Part shown: in pieces, positions 20,127-30,984 of the stretch
How the letters are laid out: the number at the start of each line of letters is the position of its first letter
How positions within the stretch are numbered: the stretch's first letter is position 1
From: Mycosarcoma maydis
Lineage: Eukaryota > Basidiomycota > Ustilaginomycetes > Ustilaginales
Reading direction: 5' to 3'
Assembly: GCF_000328475.2 (NCBI RefSeq)
Contig: NC_026482.1
Coordinates: 372,001-436,000, forward strand
DNA: 64,000 bases
Notes under the pieces: generated by a model
What the model saw: only the letters and a program-made list of their open reading frames with translations
Database searches by the model: none
What the model was told of the DNA's origin: nothing
Made by a program: the position numbers and the translations under genes

Positions 20127-21450
20127 GGCGAATGCAATGAGGTTCAAAGATGTAGATAAGAAGAGCACCGATATGCGTTTGGATGGATGGATGGATGGAG
20201 AGAGGGATGTGGTACAGTTGAAAGCCGGCAAACACTTGACGCAACGATTCCTGACAGCCGACGCCTCCGGCTAATCACGAATTATTCCGACTTAGTTGAC
20301 CTACAGTAAGTTGTCTTTGATTTCAAACCGTCCGCCGTGGTGCGGGGAAGACTCAGCTGCACCCCACCACGAACGCCCCGCGTGTCTGTTTTATCTGAAA
20401 TGCAATTCACGATTCACGATTCACGATTCACGATTATTTTCGTGATTGTAATCAGAAAAGCTGGCTTGTTTGTAACTTATGACGGCCTAACAATCTAACT
20501 CTATTCACGTGATCTAGCTTCAAGCACAGAACACAGAGCGCAGAGCATGGAACATGGAACATGGAGCACGAGCCTCGTGCCTGGTGTGCATGGAGCATGA
20601 TTTACTCGACAGATGTTAACCCGTGACTTGTTCAAATCGAGTGAAAGACGTGGGCATGATGCACAAAATCACGATTCATGATTGATGTATCATATCCCCT
20701 TAAATTCTCAAACTGCACGCTGACGTCGGAATCGGGGCGCCATGCAATCATCATGATAGCTGACATTCCAAACCACTTAAGAAAGAGTCACTCAGTGCAT
20801 TGAGCATCCATAGCTCCAACGTCAGTCAACGTCCGTGCACTTTCCTTCTCCCAGGGTTGCACTGCACTGGTACGAGTTTTGACCGACATCCTTTCGGCTT
20901 CTGAATTAGGCCGTATGAGCGTGAAGCGCTCCCTGCTTGCAGCTTTGTACCTCGCTATTTGCTACAGACACCTTGCCTCGCCTCGTGACCCTTCCCGGAT
21001 GACGTTGCTCTTGACAGCTTGCCTAACAGCCACGAACTGGCTCTTTTGTTGCTTCTGATCACGCCCACATGCACCCAAACAGCGGGCAACAGGCCGTGTG
21101 CATTTCTATCTGCTCACCTTACATTGAAAATGATGAGTGTTCTGAGTGTTCTAGGCAAATCTTGGCAGCCTCTCTGCAAGATGCTGTATCCCATCCGAGA
21201 CTCACCCATCCGAAGCCCACTGACTGTCACACTTCTGATTCGCTATCTTCCCGTGCACCTCTGGCTCGCAAACTCTGAGCTCGCTAGCCTTGCAGCACAC
21301 AACTGAGACACAACTCGCTCTCATCCACCTCTTCACTCTTGCCCTTCGTTGCTCTTTGTCGTCTCTTGTCAGCCATCATTCTCCTCTCTTCTTCCTACCA
21401 TCAGCAACCCGCTTTGAGAACGGCAAGTACCGCAAGCGACTTTGCCCGCG
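20127..21450. other. Divergent intergenic region with tandem 7-bp motif
   Basis: About 1.3 kb between the RING protein and tricalbin genes, which are head-to-head. It contains the ATTCACG tandem array at 20405-20435, a short TGGA repeat around 20184-20196 in the RING-gene leader, and a run of CATGGAACATGGAAC-like repeats near 20547-20566. No gene is seen. Confidence 0.55.
20405..20435. repeat. Tandem ATTCACG array (4 units)
   Basis: Four perfect tandem copies of the 7-bp unit ATTCACG ending in ATT. The same unit recurs, singly or in tandem, through most intergenic spaces of the window. Confidence 0.9.
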
Positions 21451-24400
21451 ATGTCGAGCCACCATCCCGGAGAGGGCTGGTCGGAACGCAACCCAGTGCC
21501 TACTGTTCAGCAGTACAGAGAGGAGCAGGAAGCTCGTCTCCAGCATCAGGAAGACCTGCGACGTGCTACTGCCACGGCCAATGCTTCCAAGCTTGCCTCG
21601 AGCGACGCTGATGAGGCTTCCCCTCGTGGAGCCTCCACTACTGGCGCTGCTCCTGCCATTCATAGCTCCCTCGATGGGCTGAGGCAGCGTCACAGCACTC
21701 CCAACACCGATCAGCCCACCGCAAAAGACAGCGCTCATCGTAATTCCACCACTTCTGAGCCTCCCAAGGAGGACAAAGTCCAAGACACCCCCGGAGGCGG
21801 CGTCGAAGAAAAGGAGCGCATCAAGAAAGCGCAGGCTCCCAAAGGCAAGCCCAACGAATTTGAAGCAAAGGGCGAGCGCGTTGTCACCGACCCCACCACG
21901 GGTAAAGACGTCCAGATCCGCGATGCTGCCGAGAATGCAAAGATCAGCCCAGACAAGCTCGACTCTCGATACGGCCCAGGCTTTTCATCCCACATCCCCA
22001 AGGATCCTTCCAAGCATCAGACCCTTCACACGTCGCCCTATCCCGCCGAGCCTTCCAACGTTTTGCTCTATCGCTTCCCTGAACCTGCAAACAGCGATAT
22101 CATTCAGGGCATGCAATCCGCCTTCAACCAGCTCGCTATCGGCCTCGGCGCCTCCTTGGCGCTCATCTGGTTCTTCTTTGCCTTTGGCAATGGATGGTGG
22201 AAGTTCTTCATTCGCACCACCATCTTGCTCGTCGTCGGTTTCTGCGGATGGACCGGCATCCACCTCCAGTCGCGCAAAATTGAAAAGGAGCACGACGCTA
22301 TCAGGGCCGAGATGCACAAGCAGCGCGGTCAGAGCCTCTCACCTCCGATGCCTGAGAGTGTCGAGTGGCTTAACGCTGCCATCGCCTGTATCTGGAAGCA
22401 GATCAACCCAGACATGTTTATTCCCATGGCCGACATGGTCGAGGACATCATGCAGCAGTCTTTGCCTGGTTTCATCGATGCCGTCAAGATTGACGACATC
22501 GGTATCGGTGATAACCCGTTTCGTCTTGTCGCTATGCGCGGTCTTTCGGATATGATGAGCGACAAAGAATACCCTCGCGAAGAGTGGATCGACCAAGGCA
22601 AGAAGGACCAGCTCAAGGCCGAAGAGGAAAAGAACAAGAAACAGGAAAAGGAAAAAGTCAGCGATGCCAAAAAGGAACTGGAAGACGCAGCCGATGCCGA
22701 TGGCGACGGTATCGCTGATGACGACGAGTCCGGTGACTTTCTTAACTATGAGATTTCCTTTAGCTACTCGGCTCGTCCCGGCCAATCCAACAAGGACAGG
22801 GCCAAGAACATCCATCTCATGATCGAATTCTTCATTGGCGCCTACGACCTCTTCCAGATCCCTCTGCCCATTTGGATCCAGGTCGAGCACATTTCCGGTA
22901 CCATCCGTTTGCGTGCCCAGATGGTACAGCAACCGCCTTACATCCGCAACCTCACTTTTACACTTATGGGAGTCCCCAAGGTCGAAATCTCGGCTATTCC
23001 CATGCTGAAAGCTCTGCCCAACGTTTTGGATCTTCCGCTCATCTCTGGTTTTGTCCAGTCGTCGATCGCCGCTGCTGCCAACATGTACGTCGCCCCCAAG
23101 AGCATGACGCTCAACATGGCCCAGATACTCTCCGGCGACGGAATCAAGAAGGATACCGACGCCGTCGGTGTCCTCGTCGTCGAAATCGAGTACGGTGAGG
23201 GTCTCAGTGCTCAGGACGCCAATGGAAAGAGCGATCCATACGTCGTACTCGCCTTCGCCAAATTCGGTCGACCGCTCTACAGTTCGCGCATCATCTTTGA
23301 GGATCTCAACCCTGTCTGGCAAGAAACTGCCTTCTTGCTGGTCAGCAAGGACGACATTCGTGCCAATGAGTCGCTTTCGATCCAGCTGTGGGACTCGGAT
23401 GCGCGAACCGCTGACGACATTGTCGGACGTGTCAATACGCCCATCAAGGATCTCATTCGCAACGCCAACCACGTGCAAGACCGAACGGACAAGCTGATGG
23501 GCTTCGAAGATGCTGACAATATGCCCGGCGAACTCAAGTGGAAAGTTGCCTTCTACGAAAAGGCCGAATTCAACATGGCGCTCGTGCCCAAAAAGAAGAA
23601 GGAAGACATGTCCCAGGTCGAAAAGGAAACGCAGCGAGGCGAAGGCTCTGCCATCGACTCGGCCGACGAGAAGATTGCGCTTCACTGTCCTCCCGACCCA
23701 GAGTACCCTTCGGGTATCCTGAGCATCATTGTCCACCACATTTCCGGTCTCGAGAACCGAGACGTCGAAAAGGGTGTCATGGGCAAGGAGCGCGAGGGCA
23801 CGCATGGACAAGACGTCGATGCCAAAGCCGGTGAAGGTAAAGCGCTGCCCAGCGGTTACGTCGAATTCATCGTCAACGACGACATCATCTACAAGACGCG
23901 CGTCAAGCAGTACACCAACATGCCCTTCTACGAAGCCGGTACAGAGACGTTTTTGCGTGACTGGACGCGCACCGAGGTGCGTCTTGCGGTTCGAGACGCT
24001 CGTCTGCGCGAGCACGACCCTATCATGGGCATCGTGTCGATGGACCTAACTCAGGTGTTTAGCGAGTCGTCGCAAGTGACCCAGTCGTTTTCGCTTCAGG
24101 ACGGTGTCGGGTTCGGCAAGGTGCACTGCAGCCTGGTGTTCCGGAGCATCAAGGCTCAGTTGCCCAAGAATCTGCTCGGCTGGGACACTGCTACTGTCGA
24201 GCTGCTCTCGGAAATTGAAATTTCTGGAGACGAAAAGCTCAAGACCAAAAAGATCAAGGTTTCCACGGGAGACGACACGCAAAAGATCTATCCTGGCCAA
24301 CACATTCCCGATGACGCCGACACGCTTGTCCGCCTGCCCGTATACGACCGCTACAGTTCTCTGCTCACCTTCGACTTGGGCGGCGGCGGACTATCGCTGG

Positions 24401-24939
24401 GTCCGCTCGGCGGCAAGCCCGACGCTGTCGCTGTCGCAGCGCTGTGCGATATTCCCGATGGAGAAATCGTCGATCTCGAACTCGACATTCTCGGCGGTGA
24501 CAACCTCGGCACGCTCAAGCGTAACTACATCAACGAGCAGACGCGCAAGACGCACAAGTACGAAGTTGTGGGCAAGCTTCGGGTCAAGGTTCGCATCGAC
24601 GCCGGCCTCGATGATGACCACTTGCGTCTGGTCGAACGTTCCAGCGGTCGCAAAGACAGGCACGAATTTGACGTATACAACCGTCTCGAGGGGATGCCGA
24701 ACCGAGCAGTGGAGAATTCACACGCCAACGATGACGGTGTCATTGATCGCAAGGAGCAGAAGCAGATTGACAGAAGTAAGCGCGAGGCGCTGCACTCGAG
24801 ACACCGCGGTGCAATGGGTTACGGTGGTGCTAGGACGGCAGTCTGGGCCAAAGACGGAATCAGGGATAGGATCCGCAGGGTGTCTTCCAAGATTTCAGGT
24901 AAGAAGGGTCGCGATCAGACGATCAAATCTGAGGCCTGA
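21451..24939 (+). CDS. Tricalbin-like ER-plasma membrane tether (SMP + C2 domains)
   Basis: A 1162-residue protein. A hydrophilic N-terminus is followed by a hydrophobic hairpin at about 228-270 that anchors it in the ER. An SMP lipid-transfer domain follows at about 300-555 (EWLNAAIACIWKQINPDM is the typical opening). A C2 domain is at about 575-700, with Ca-ligand-type DANGKSDPYV, and a further C2-like region at about 740-900. The SMP domain is interrupted at about 375-435 by a Lys/Glu-rich insert ending in DADGDGIADDDE (415-426), a calcium-loop-like sequence; a second EF-like loop, NDDGVIDRKE, lies near the C-terminus (about 24727-24756). Tricalbins tether cortical ER to the plasma membrane and move lipids. 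The ATG is at 21451; a TTG nine bases earlier is ignored. Confidence 0.9.
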   Translation: MSSHHPGEGWSERNPVPTVQQYREEQEARLQHQEDLRRATATANASKLASSDADEASPRGASTTGAAPAIHSSLDGLRQRHSTPNTDQPTAKDSAHRNSTTSEPPKEDKVQDTPGGGVEEKERIKKAQAPKGKPNEFEAKGERVVTDPTTGKDVQIRDAAENAKISPDKLDSRYGPGFSSHIPKDPSKHQTLHTSPYPAEPSNVLLYRFPEPANSDIIQGMQSAFNQLAIGLGASLALIWFFFAFGNGWWKFFIRTTILLVVGFCGWTGIHLQSRKIEKEHDAIRAEMHKQRGQSLSPPMPESVEWLNAAIACIWKQINPDMFIPMADMVEDIMQQSLPGFIDAVKIDDIGIGDNPFRLVAMRGLSDMMSDKEYPREEWIDQGKKDQLKAEEEKNKKQEKEKVSDAKKELEDAADADGDGIADDDESGDFLNYEISFSYSARPGQSNKDRAKNIHLMIEFFIGAYDLFQIPLPIWIQVEHISGTIRLRAQMVQQPPYIRNLTFTLMGVPKVEISAIPMLKALPNVLDLPLISGFVQSSIAAAANMYVAPKSMTLNMAQILSGDGIKKDTDAVGVLVVEIEYGEGLSAQDANGKSDPYVVLAFAKFGRPLYSSRIIFEDLNPVWQETAFLLVSKDDIRANESLSIQLWDSDARTADDIVGRVNTPIKDLIRNANHVQDRTDKLMGFEDADNMPGELKWKVAFYEKAEFNMALVPKKKKEDMSQVEKETQRGEGSAIDSADEKIALHCPPDPEYPSGILSIIVHHISGLENRDVEKGVMGKEREGTHGQDVDAKAGEGKALPSGYVEFIVNDDIIYKTRVKQYTNMPFYEAGTETFLRDWTRTEVRLAVRDARLREHDPIMGIVSMDLTQVFSESSQVTQSFSLQDGVGFGKVHCSLVFRSIKAQLPKNLLGWDTATVELLSEIEISGDEKLKTKKIKVSTGDDTQKIYPGQHIPDDADTLVRLPVYDRYSSLLTFDLGGGGLSLGPLGGKPDAVAVAALCDIPDGEIVDLELDILGGDNLGTLKRNYINEQTRKTHKYEVVGKLRVKVRIDAGLDDDHLRLVERSSGRKDRHEFDVYNRLEGMPNRAVENSHANDDGVIDRKEQKQIDRSKREALHSRHRGAMGYGGARTAVWAKDGIRDRIRRVSSKISGKKGRDQTIKSEA

Positions 24940-25722
24940 TCTGCACCTGTCCTGCCGTCTCGGTCGCCGCTTCTGTCAAGGTCAGTTCTGCTATCTCCCC
25001 GTACTTTGTAAGTGCACTTCCACCCTCGCTCCAAGCTGTTTCCTTGCTGTGGAAAGTTTCGTCCGCAATGTTGAATCAATCGTGAATGTCTCCTGGACCA
25101 TCGACCATGTCGGTCGAGCCGTCGTGCCCTCCTGCTTTTCGTTCTGCGTGACTCAGAGTGCTTTGGCTTGCGAATAGAGTTGGCTGTAGCGGAATCAGCC
25201 CCGTATCTAGCTTTATGTGATGTGCCGCAAGCCATTCGTAATTGTTACCAAGAAGAGCAAAACTTTTGTAGGTGTATGACTCGCTCAGCTAAACGAGTTG
25301 GGGTTGAGCTCAAGCGCGAACCTTCGGGCGTTCTGTCAGAGCGAAAATTCAGAGCTCGAGAGTTTCTTTGGTTGAGCACTCGTGACTCACAACTGTACGC
25401 CGAAGCGGAAGGTTGCATTCCGACCTGCAGCTGTCAGCTTAAGCGGGGCGTCATGTGCGGTCGGTGCACGGTGCGATGATGTGCGTGTGTCGGCTGCAAA
25501 TACCGTCCTCCTTGCTTCGGAGTCCGCGGGTTGTCTGAGCTGTGCGATACGATTCAAGAATGCCGGCGGTAGCGGTGGCTGTGAATTATCTCCAACACTG
25601 ACGAATCAAGACGAATGAACTGAGCTTTTCAGTGTGTTGGACATGTATAAATCATCCTTACGTCGCACACCGTGTTCCGTCAGAAGTCAATTCCATGTTC
25701 GCATCACTGCTCTGGTTTCAAC
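24940..25722. other. Intergenic region, no gene seen
   Basis: Spans the tricalbin 3' end and the GNAT promoter. A motif copy (ACTCGTGACTCACAACT) is near 25378-25395 and an AATCGTGAAT near 25078. Frames on both strands are short and of poor quality. Confidence 0.5.
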
Positions 25723-26313
25723 ATGGCGCACCCGATGCTCGATCAAATCTCTTTCAAGCTCGCCGTCCCAGATTCCCCCCTTTATCTGCGACCAGTGCGT
25801 CTTTCGGACGCACCCAACATGAGGGATCGATGTGCCGATCCACTCAACGTCCAATTCCTCCCCCATTTGCAGGGCAAGGAAATCCAAACTGTCTCCGATG
25901 TGAAAGACTGGATACGCATCGTTCAAGCTGGCTTCAACAAAGACTCGCTCTTCCTCGTCGTCATCTCCACCGAGGGCGGAACCGAAAAAGCCATCGGTGA
26001 GGGACCTTTGGGCTACATCAACTGGGACACCCAACAAGCCGAATCCGGCATCATGCTAGATCACCAGCAAGCAGGAAAAGGCATCGCTACGAAGGTGTTG
26101 AACACCACTATGGATTTCGCCTTCCAACAGCTTGGCTTGCAAACTGTCAATTACGGGACTTTGAAAGACAATAAAGCCATGGCCAAAGTGCTGCAAGATA
26201 AGTTGAAGGTCAAAGGTACCCCGCAAGAAAAGACGAGAAAGGACGGAAAGTTAGAGTTGATTTTCAGCTTCAACAGGGACGAGTGGCTCGTGGCCACCAC
26301 TCCAACCGATTGA
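25723..26313 (+). CDS. GNAT-family N-acetyltransferase, RimJ/RimL-like
   Basis: A 196-residue single-domain GNAT. The N-terminal LYLRPVRLSDAPNMRDRC is typical of the RimJ/RimL (Acetyltransf_3) branch. The strand-turn GPLGYINWDTQQAESGIMLD and the acetyl-CoA loop in HQQAGKGIATKVLN follow, then a motif-B-like LKDNKAMAKVLQDKL. The pyrophosphate loop QAGKGIA fits the Q/RxxGxG/A rule. Relatives acetylate protein N-termini, amino sugars or small amines; the substrate is unknown. The start is the ATG at 25723; upstream in-frame sequence begins only with GTG. Confidence 0.85.
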   Translation: MAHPMLDQISFKLAVPDSPLYLRPVRLSDAPNMRDRCADPLNVQFLPHLQGKEIQTVSDVKDWIRIVQAGFNKDSLFLVVISTEGGTEKAIGEGPLGYINWDTQQAESGIMLDHQQAGKGIATKVLNTTMDFAFQQLGLQTVNYGTLKDNKAMAKVLQDKLKVKGTPQEKTRKDGKLELIFSFNRDEWLVATTPTD

Positions 26314-26815
26314 AAGCGATCCACTACATTCACGCACACAACAGACTCTCAACACGTTGGAAGTTGCTTTCGACTGAACCGTTATCAGGCGGCTTCGACA
26401 AATAGACACAATTGGATCGGTCTGGTCTTCTTCAAAAGAGCTTCAAGGCTTTCCGCTCCTGACGCGCTCATCAGGTTCACGTCCAAACATTGGATTCCCC
26501 GAGCAAGCTGCCGTCTCATTGCTGCCCACTAGCTGCATGCCCATATCAGAACCCTTCGTCAGCAAGCCGGTGGAGAGGCAGTTCACAGACCACATTCACA
26601 TCTCGACAGCGATACACCATGTACGGGCCAGAAAGACAGCGCTTTCTAAAAAAGCGAGCCAGCAAACCTGCCTGTTCACAGTAGCGTGGCTATTGCATCG
26701 AAATGCAAACAAATAACATTCGTGATTCACCACCACGCACTACATAGCTTATGCAAGACAACAAGAACGAAAACCTCCGCTCACGAGGAGTCAAGTGGCC
26801 ACTGAATGCCGTCAC
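26314..26815. other. Short convergent intergenic region
   Basis: About 500 bp between two genes transcribed towards each other. One ATTCGTGATT motif copy lies near 26719-26728. Nothing else is recognised. Confidence 0.5.
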
Positions 26816-28348
26816 TCAACTGGGAGCACAATCCTTGGATTTGAGTGTGAGCTCGCTCCACAGATGCCCATGGAGCGTATCGGCGTCCTTGTTGCTACCG
26901 GTCGAGCCTGCTGCTTCCCCGGCCTCTGCAGAAGACGAGAGAACGGCCAGTGCATTCAGCGTTTCAAGAGGTCGGAAGCACGGAGAGCCAGAAATGTTCA
27001 TATTGCTTGGGCTGTTGCTAGTCTCTGAAACCATCATGCGGTATCGTTCGATTTTCGTTTTGACTTTTCGTAGATCGCATAAAAATTCATGCATCGCCCG
27101 CTGGTTCGACTTGATCTTCTTCGCAGGGGTAGAGGTGACCTTGTGAGGCGACCCTTCGCTAGCTGCCGCAGGCTTGTCCGTGGCGAAATGGGAGGCGAAC
27201 GCCGTCCACATTGCCAGATTCGTGTCCATAAGCTGCACGCCAAATTCGTCGAACGGCGAAAAGCCAGCCTTCTGCTGTTCGATGTACGAGTCCATGAGGC
27301 GATGGCAGCATCGGACGATCGTGTTGAGCTCCTCTGAGGTAGGATTCAGAACTTGACGGCTGGTCAGGGCAACATGTGAAAGTGCCACCATCAAATTGAT
27401 GGTGCCGGCAGCAAGGTACACGGTATCACCGGTCCGAAGCAGGTTGACATGAGGTTCCTCGAGATCGTCATAGTGGTAATCATGTGCATTGGAGAACTTT
27501 GAATTCCAATTGAGTAAGGTATCGAAGTTATGGCTAGTGCTGGGCCAGGAGACGACGAGCAGCGAACCTTGTACGACGATGTAGAGGAGCCCACACGTCG
27601 GACCCACAAAGTATAAAGGACGCTTGGTGCCCGCGACAGCACAGTGAGCAACGTCAACAGGCGAATCGATCGAGGTGCACGATAGACCAAGATGGCCGGG
27701 GTTGGGAGGCGCAAAGCGTGATGAAATGCAGCTGGCTACTCCATCTTCGAACTCGGCCTGAGCAGAGTACCACCGCAAATGCCGTGGCACGCCAAAGTGG
27801 CTCTCCCACAATGCTTCGGTGAGCGTTAAAGCATCAGCACTTCTTGGCAACAAGTGTGCATCTTCGGCGGGGTCGTCAATCCTTTCGCCGCTTTCGCCGT
27901 CAAGGTCGAGTAGCACCTGGCGGAAGGTGGGACGGGATAGGTAGCATTGGTCAATGCCGTTCGAGAGCACGCATAACGACAGTCGGAACGACGTCTGCCC
28001 AGTCGAGTTGCGCAAGACGAGTTGCTTAATATTGCAAAAGCTGGGTAGTGCCGCAAGGGCAGTGGGCAAGCGGTCCCATTTGGTCTCGAATTCGGTCTTC
28101 TCGACCAGCTGCGCGTGGTGTCCAATGTCATGTCTAGGACCAGCTTCGTCAGTCGCGCGAGACACTTTGTTCACAGGGGAAGGGTCGAGACCGAGACGAG
28201 GCTGAGGAGGTTCGGGCTGTGTATCTTCGCGATGTGCGTCGTTGAGCTCGGCAGGCAGCGCGTCACCGAGATTGTTGATAATGTCTGCGAATCTGGCACG
28301 TGGAGACGCCATATCGCAGCCACCCCGTGCGAAGATGTCAAAGGTCAT
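26816..28348 (-). CDS. Unrecognised protein, possible degenerate JmjC/cupin domain
   Basis: A 510-residue soluble protein with no secure family. The central region (about 90-340) resembles a JmjC/cupin fold in layout. WESHFGVPRHLRWYS occupies the usual pre-core position. Then comes TSIDSPVDVAHCAVAGTKRP (225-244), where JmjC enzymes have the HxD iron ligands, and RTGDTVYLAAGTINLMVA (306-323), where they have the distal iron histidine. In this alignment the ligands would be Ser226, Asp228 and Asn318, so two of three are lost and it should not bind Fe(II) like an active demethylase or hydroxylase. The last 100 residues include a basic helix (AKKIKSNQRAMHEFLCDLRK). A pseudo-enzyme role is inference. 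An in-frame ATG at 28312 is an alternative start. Confidence 0.5.
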   Translation of the reverse strand: MTFDIFARGGCDMASPRARFADIINNLGDALPAELNDAHREDTQPEPPQPRLGLDPSPVNKVSRATDEAGPRHDIGHHAQLVEKTEFETKWDRLPTALAALPSFCNIKQLVLRNSTGQTSFRLSLCVLSNGIDQCYLSRPTFRQVLLDLDGESGERIDDPAEDAHLLPRSADALTLTEALWESHFGVPRHLRWYSAQAEFEDGVASCISSRFAPPNPGHLGLSCTSIDSPVDVAHCAVAGTKRPLYFVGPTCGLLYIVVQGSLLVVSWPSTSHNFDTLLNWNSKFSNAHDYHYDDLEEPHVNLLRTGDTVYLAAGTINLMVALSHVALTSRQVLNPTSEELNTIVRCCHRLMDSYIEQQKAGFSPFDEFGVQLMDTNLAMWTAFASHFATDKPAAASEGSPHKVTSTPAKKIKSNQRAMHEFLCDLRKVKTKIERYRMMVSETSNSPSNMNISGSPCFRPLETLNALAVLSSSAEAGEAAGSTGSNKDADTLHGHLWSELTLKSKDCAPS

Positions 28349-29301
28349 GCTAGGGTTAAGTCAGCTGCGACGATTCACTGTGACGAGGATTTTGAAGTAG
28401 GAGAGCATCGATGTGTAGAGCTTTTCGAAGAAGCGCCGCTGTGAAGGCCCCGGGGCTGTGATCTCATTTATGTTCTGTCTGTCATGATTGGCTGAGCAAC
28501 AGTGACAGCAACAGCAAAAGGTGGCAAAAACAAAGGATGACGATGAGTTTACAGTTCACGGTCACCGAAAAGAGTGCAGAGCGTGTCAACGGGGCTCCCA
28601 ATTAACTTAAGGGAAAAGTGAAAGAGCCAATCGTGAATATACATGACGACTCTAGCTTCTCCTCCTTGTCAGTTAGCATCGGCTTAACCGAGATCCAGCG
28701 CAACAACGGCTAAGCCACACCGTCGCACGTCTGTAGGCCAGCCCCTGACTCAGCGCAAGATACAGGGTCCAGCCGAAAAGGCTCGTCAATCAACGCTCCT
28801 CCTGTTGAAGAGGATGTGCCTTGCCTGCCACACCGTAGACGGGAGTGCCGACGAATATTTCGCACTGAGTCACAGGAGAGGACTGTGCTCGCATGCCTGG
28901 GTCGGCTCTCTCAAATTGGATCGGCTCTGGACGCGTGAAGCATCCTTTTCCAACTTAGCCGGCGCGCCTGAAAACCTATCCGTGTTTGCAAGAATTAAAT
29001 TGGGCTTGGATTGCGATCTTCTGCGCTGAGTCTCTAAGGATTTGTGACGAACGGGAGGGGACTGCGATACGAGTACACGGTTGGGAAAGGGCAGATGCGG
29101 CGGTGATGCAACGTAAGAAGAAGTGAATGGATTGGCGAGCGACTGCAAAAAGAGACGAAGGCGGCGGAGATCCTCTTGGGCGTGGCCAGCCAAAGTCCGA
29201 CCGGTCTAGATATGCTGTGCTGGGACGGGAGCCGTCCGTAGCCAATGTTCACGTCTGTGGCTCTCGCGCGCCGCGTGTCTGGTGATTGACTGCAATTCCG
29301 C
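28349..29301. other. Intergenic region, no gene seen
   Basis: Contains the promoter of the JmjC-like gene on its left and the 3' flank of the NADH dehydrogenase on its right. A motif copy, AATCGTGAATA, is near 28629. Frames on both strands look non-coding. Confidence 0.5.
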
Positions 29302-30952
29302 TTACTCTCGCGAGACGTCACGGCCGAAAAGGAACACCTTGAACCAGTCGGCGGCCACAAGTGATCGGTTGCGGAGCGAGAAGAGCATCGACATGTAAGC
29401 CGAACGCCAGAACATGAATGTCACAACACCACCCGAGGCGATCTGGTTGTTGCCGAGTAGTGGGATATCAGCGATGGCCCTCTCGGATCCAATGTAGGCG
29501 AGCGAGCCTTGGTGCGAGTACTTGAAGGGACGAATCTTGGCAGCTTTTTCAATCTGTCGTTCGAGACCGCTGAGCTCGGAAGCGTCGGCGTTGGCCTTCT
29601 TGGCCGCCTCGAGCTTGTCTTCAAGGATGTGCAGGCGAGCGAGCTGGTTGAAGACGCGAGCGAGGTAAGCACCCTGCTGCGAAGCAGCCTGGGCAGTGGG
29701 AGCGAACTGGGTCGCGGTGGCATCACCGAGAGCAAAGATTGAGTCCTCGGCACCCTTGAGTCGCATGTGGTCGTCGACATCCAGACCACGGCGGTTCTTT
29801 TGCGATTCGGGCAACGCTGCCATGAGCTGTCGTGTCAGAGGTCGGGCCGTGTTGCCGGCAGCCCACACGAGCAAACCGTAAGGAATCTTCTTTTCTTCGC
29901 CCGATGGCGTCTTGACAAGAACGTCGCGGTCGTCGACGTCCTTGACCATGTGCTTGGTTAGAATGTCGATCGAATTTTCTTTGAACGTCGACTCTGTGTA
30001 CTTGATGAGCGTCTGCGAGAACATGGGCAGAATGTTGGGCAGAGCCTCTACGAGCGTCACACGCAGCTTGTTGGCCACCTCGGGATACCATCTGATCAGA
30101 TCAGATTCGACAAAGTCGCGCAGCTCGGCCGCGTATTCGATACCCGTGGGACCACCACCGACGACTACCATATGCAGCAGACGGTCGATCTCCTCCTCAG
30201 ATTGGCCCTTGATGGCAGCGCTCTCGACGCAGTCGATCAGACGGGCGCGGATCTTTTCAGCGTCGCTAAGCTCTTTGAGGAAGCAGGCGTGTTTCTTGAC
30301 ACCCTCGATACCGAACGTCTGGTTCTCCGTGCCGACCGAGTAGACGAGGTAGTCGTACGGGATCGTGACCTTCGAGACAGATCCCTTGACCTCGCTCCTA
30401 TCCTCGAAAGTGACAGTCTTGTTGATAGGATCGACGTACTCGCAATCGGCTTCGTACACCTTGACCTCGCGTGTCTTGAAACGTGTCGTGTGACGGGTTG
30501 GCTGCACGATGCTTCGGCCATCCAACGTGCCCACCGTGACGGACGGCAGCAGAGGCGTGAAGAGGAAGTAGTTGTGCGGCGAGATAACAACGACGTTGTA
30601 CTCTTCAGTGTCGATGTTTTTCAAGAGCGAGGTGGCACCCCAGCCACTGCCGAGTACCACAATGGTCTTCTTGGAGGGATCTTGAGGGAGCTGATCGGGT
30701 GGGTGTCGGCCTTGGTAGACAAAGTACGCATAGGTGCCCAGACTGCCTAGCGCAATCACATAAAAGGTTCGTCGTGCGGTTCGAAAGAAACCACGCTTGT
30801 TCTGGCCAGTGCTATTTGGAGGTGGTAACTGCTCTTGCGCATCATTCTGGGCAGCCTGAAGCACAGAAACTGTCTTGTCGTTCTTCCGCGAACGAGTCCA
30901 GAAGATGGTGCGAGTCTGTTGTTGCGATGCGAACAACGAAGAAGGTGCTACT

Positions 30953-30984
<32 letters not shown>

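Noticed and set aside
22339..24015. 558-codon open frame on the - strand across the tricalbin gene
   Set aside because: It is antisense to a clear SMP/C2 protein; its translation has no domain and follows from the codon bias of the real gene.
24104..25177. 357-codon frame on the + strand overlapping the tricalbin 3' end
   Set aside because: Out-of-frame shadow, serine/arginine-rich with no recognisable domain.
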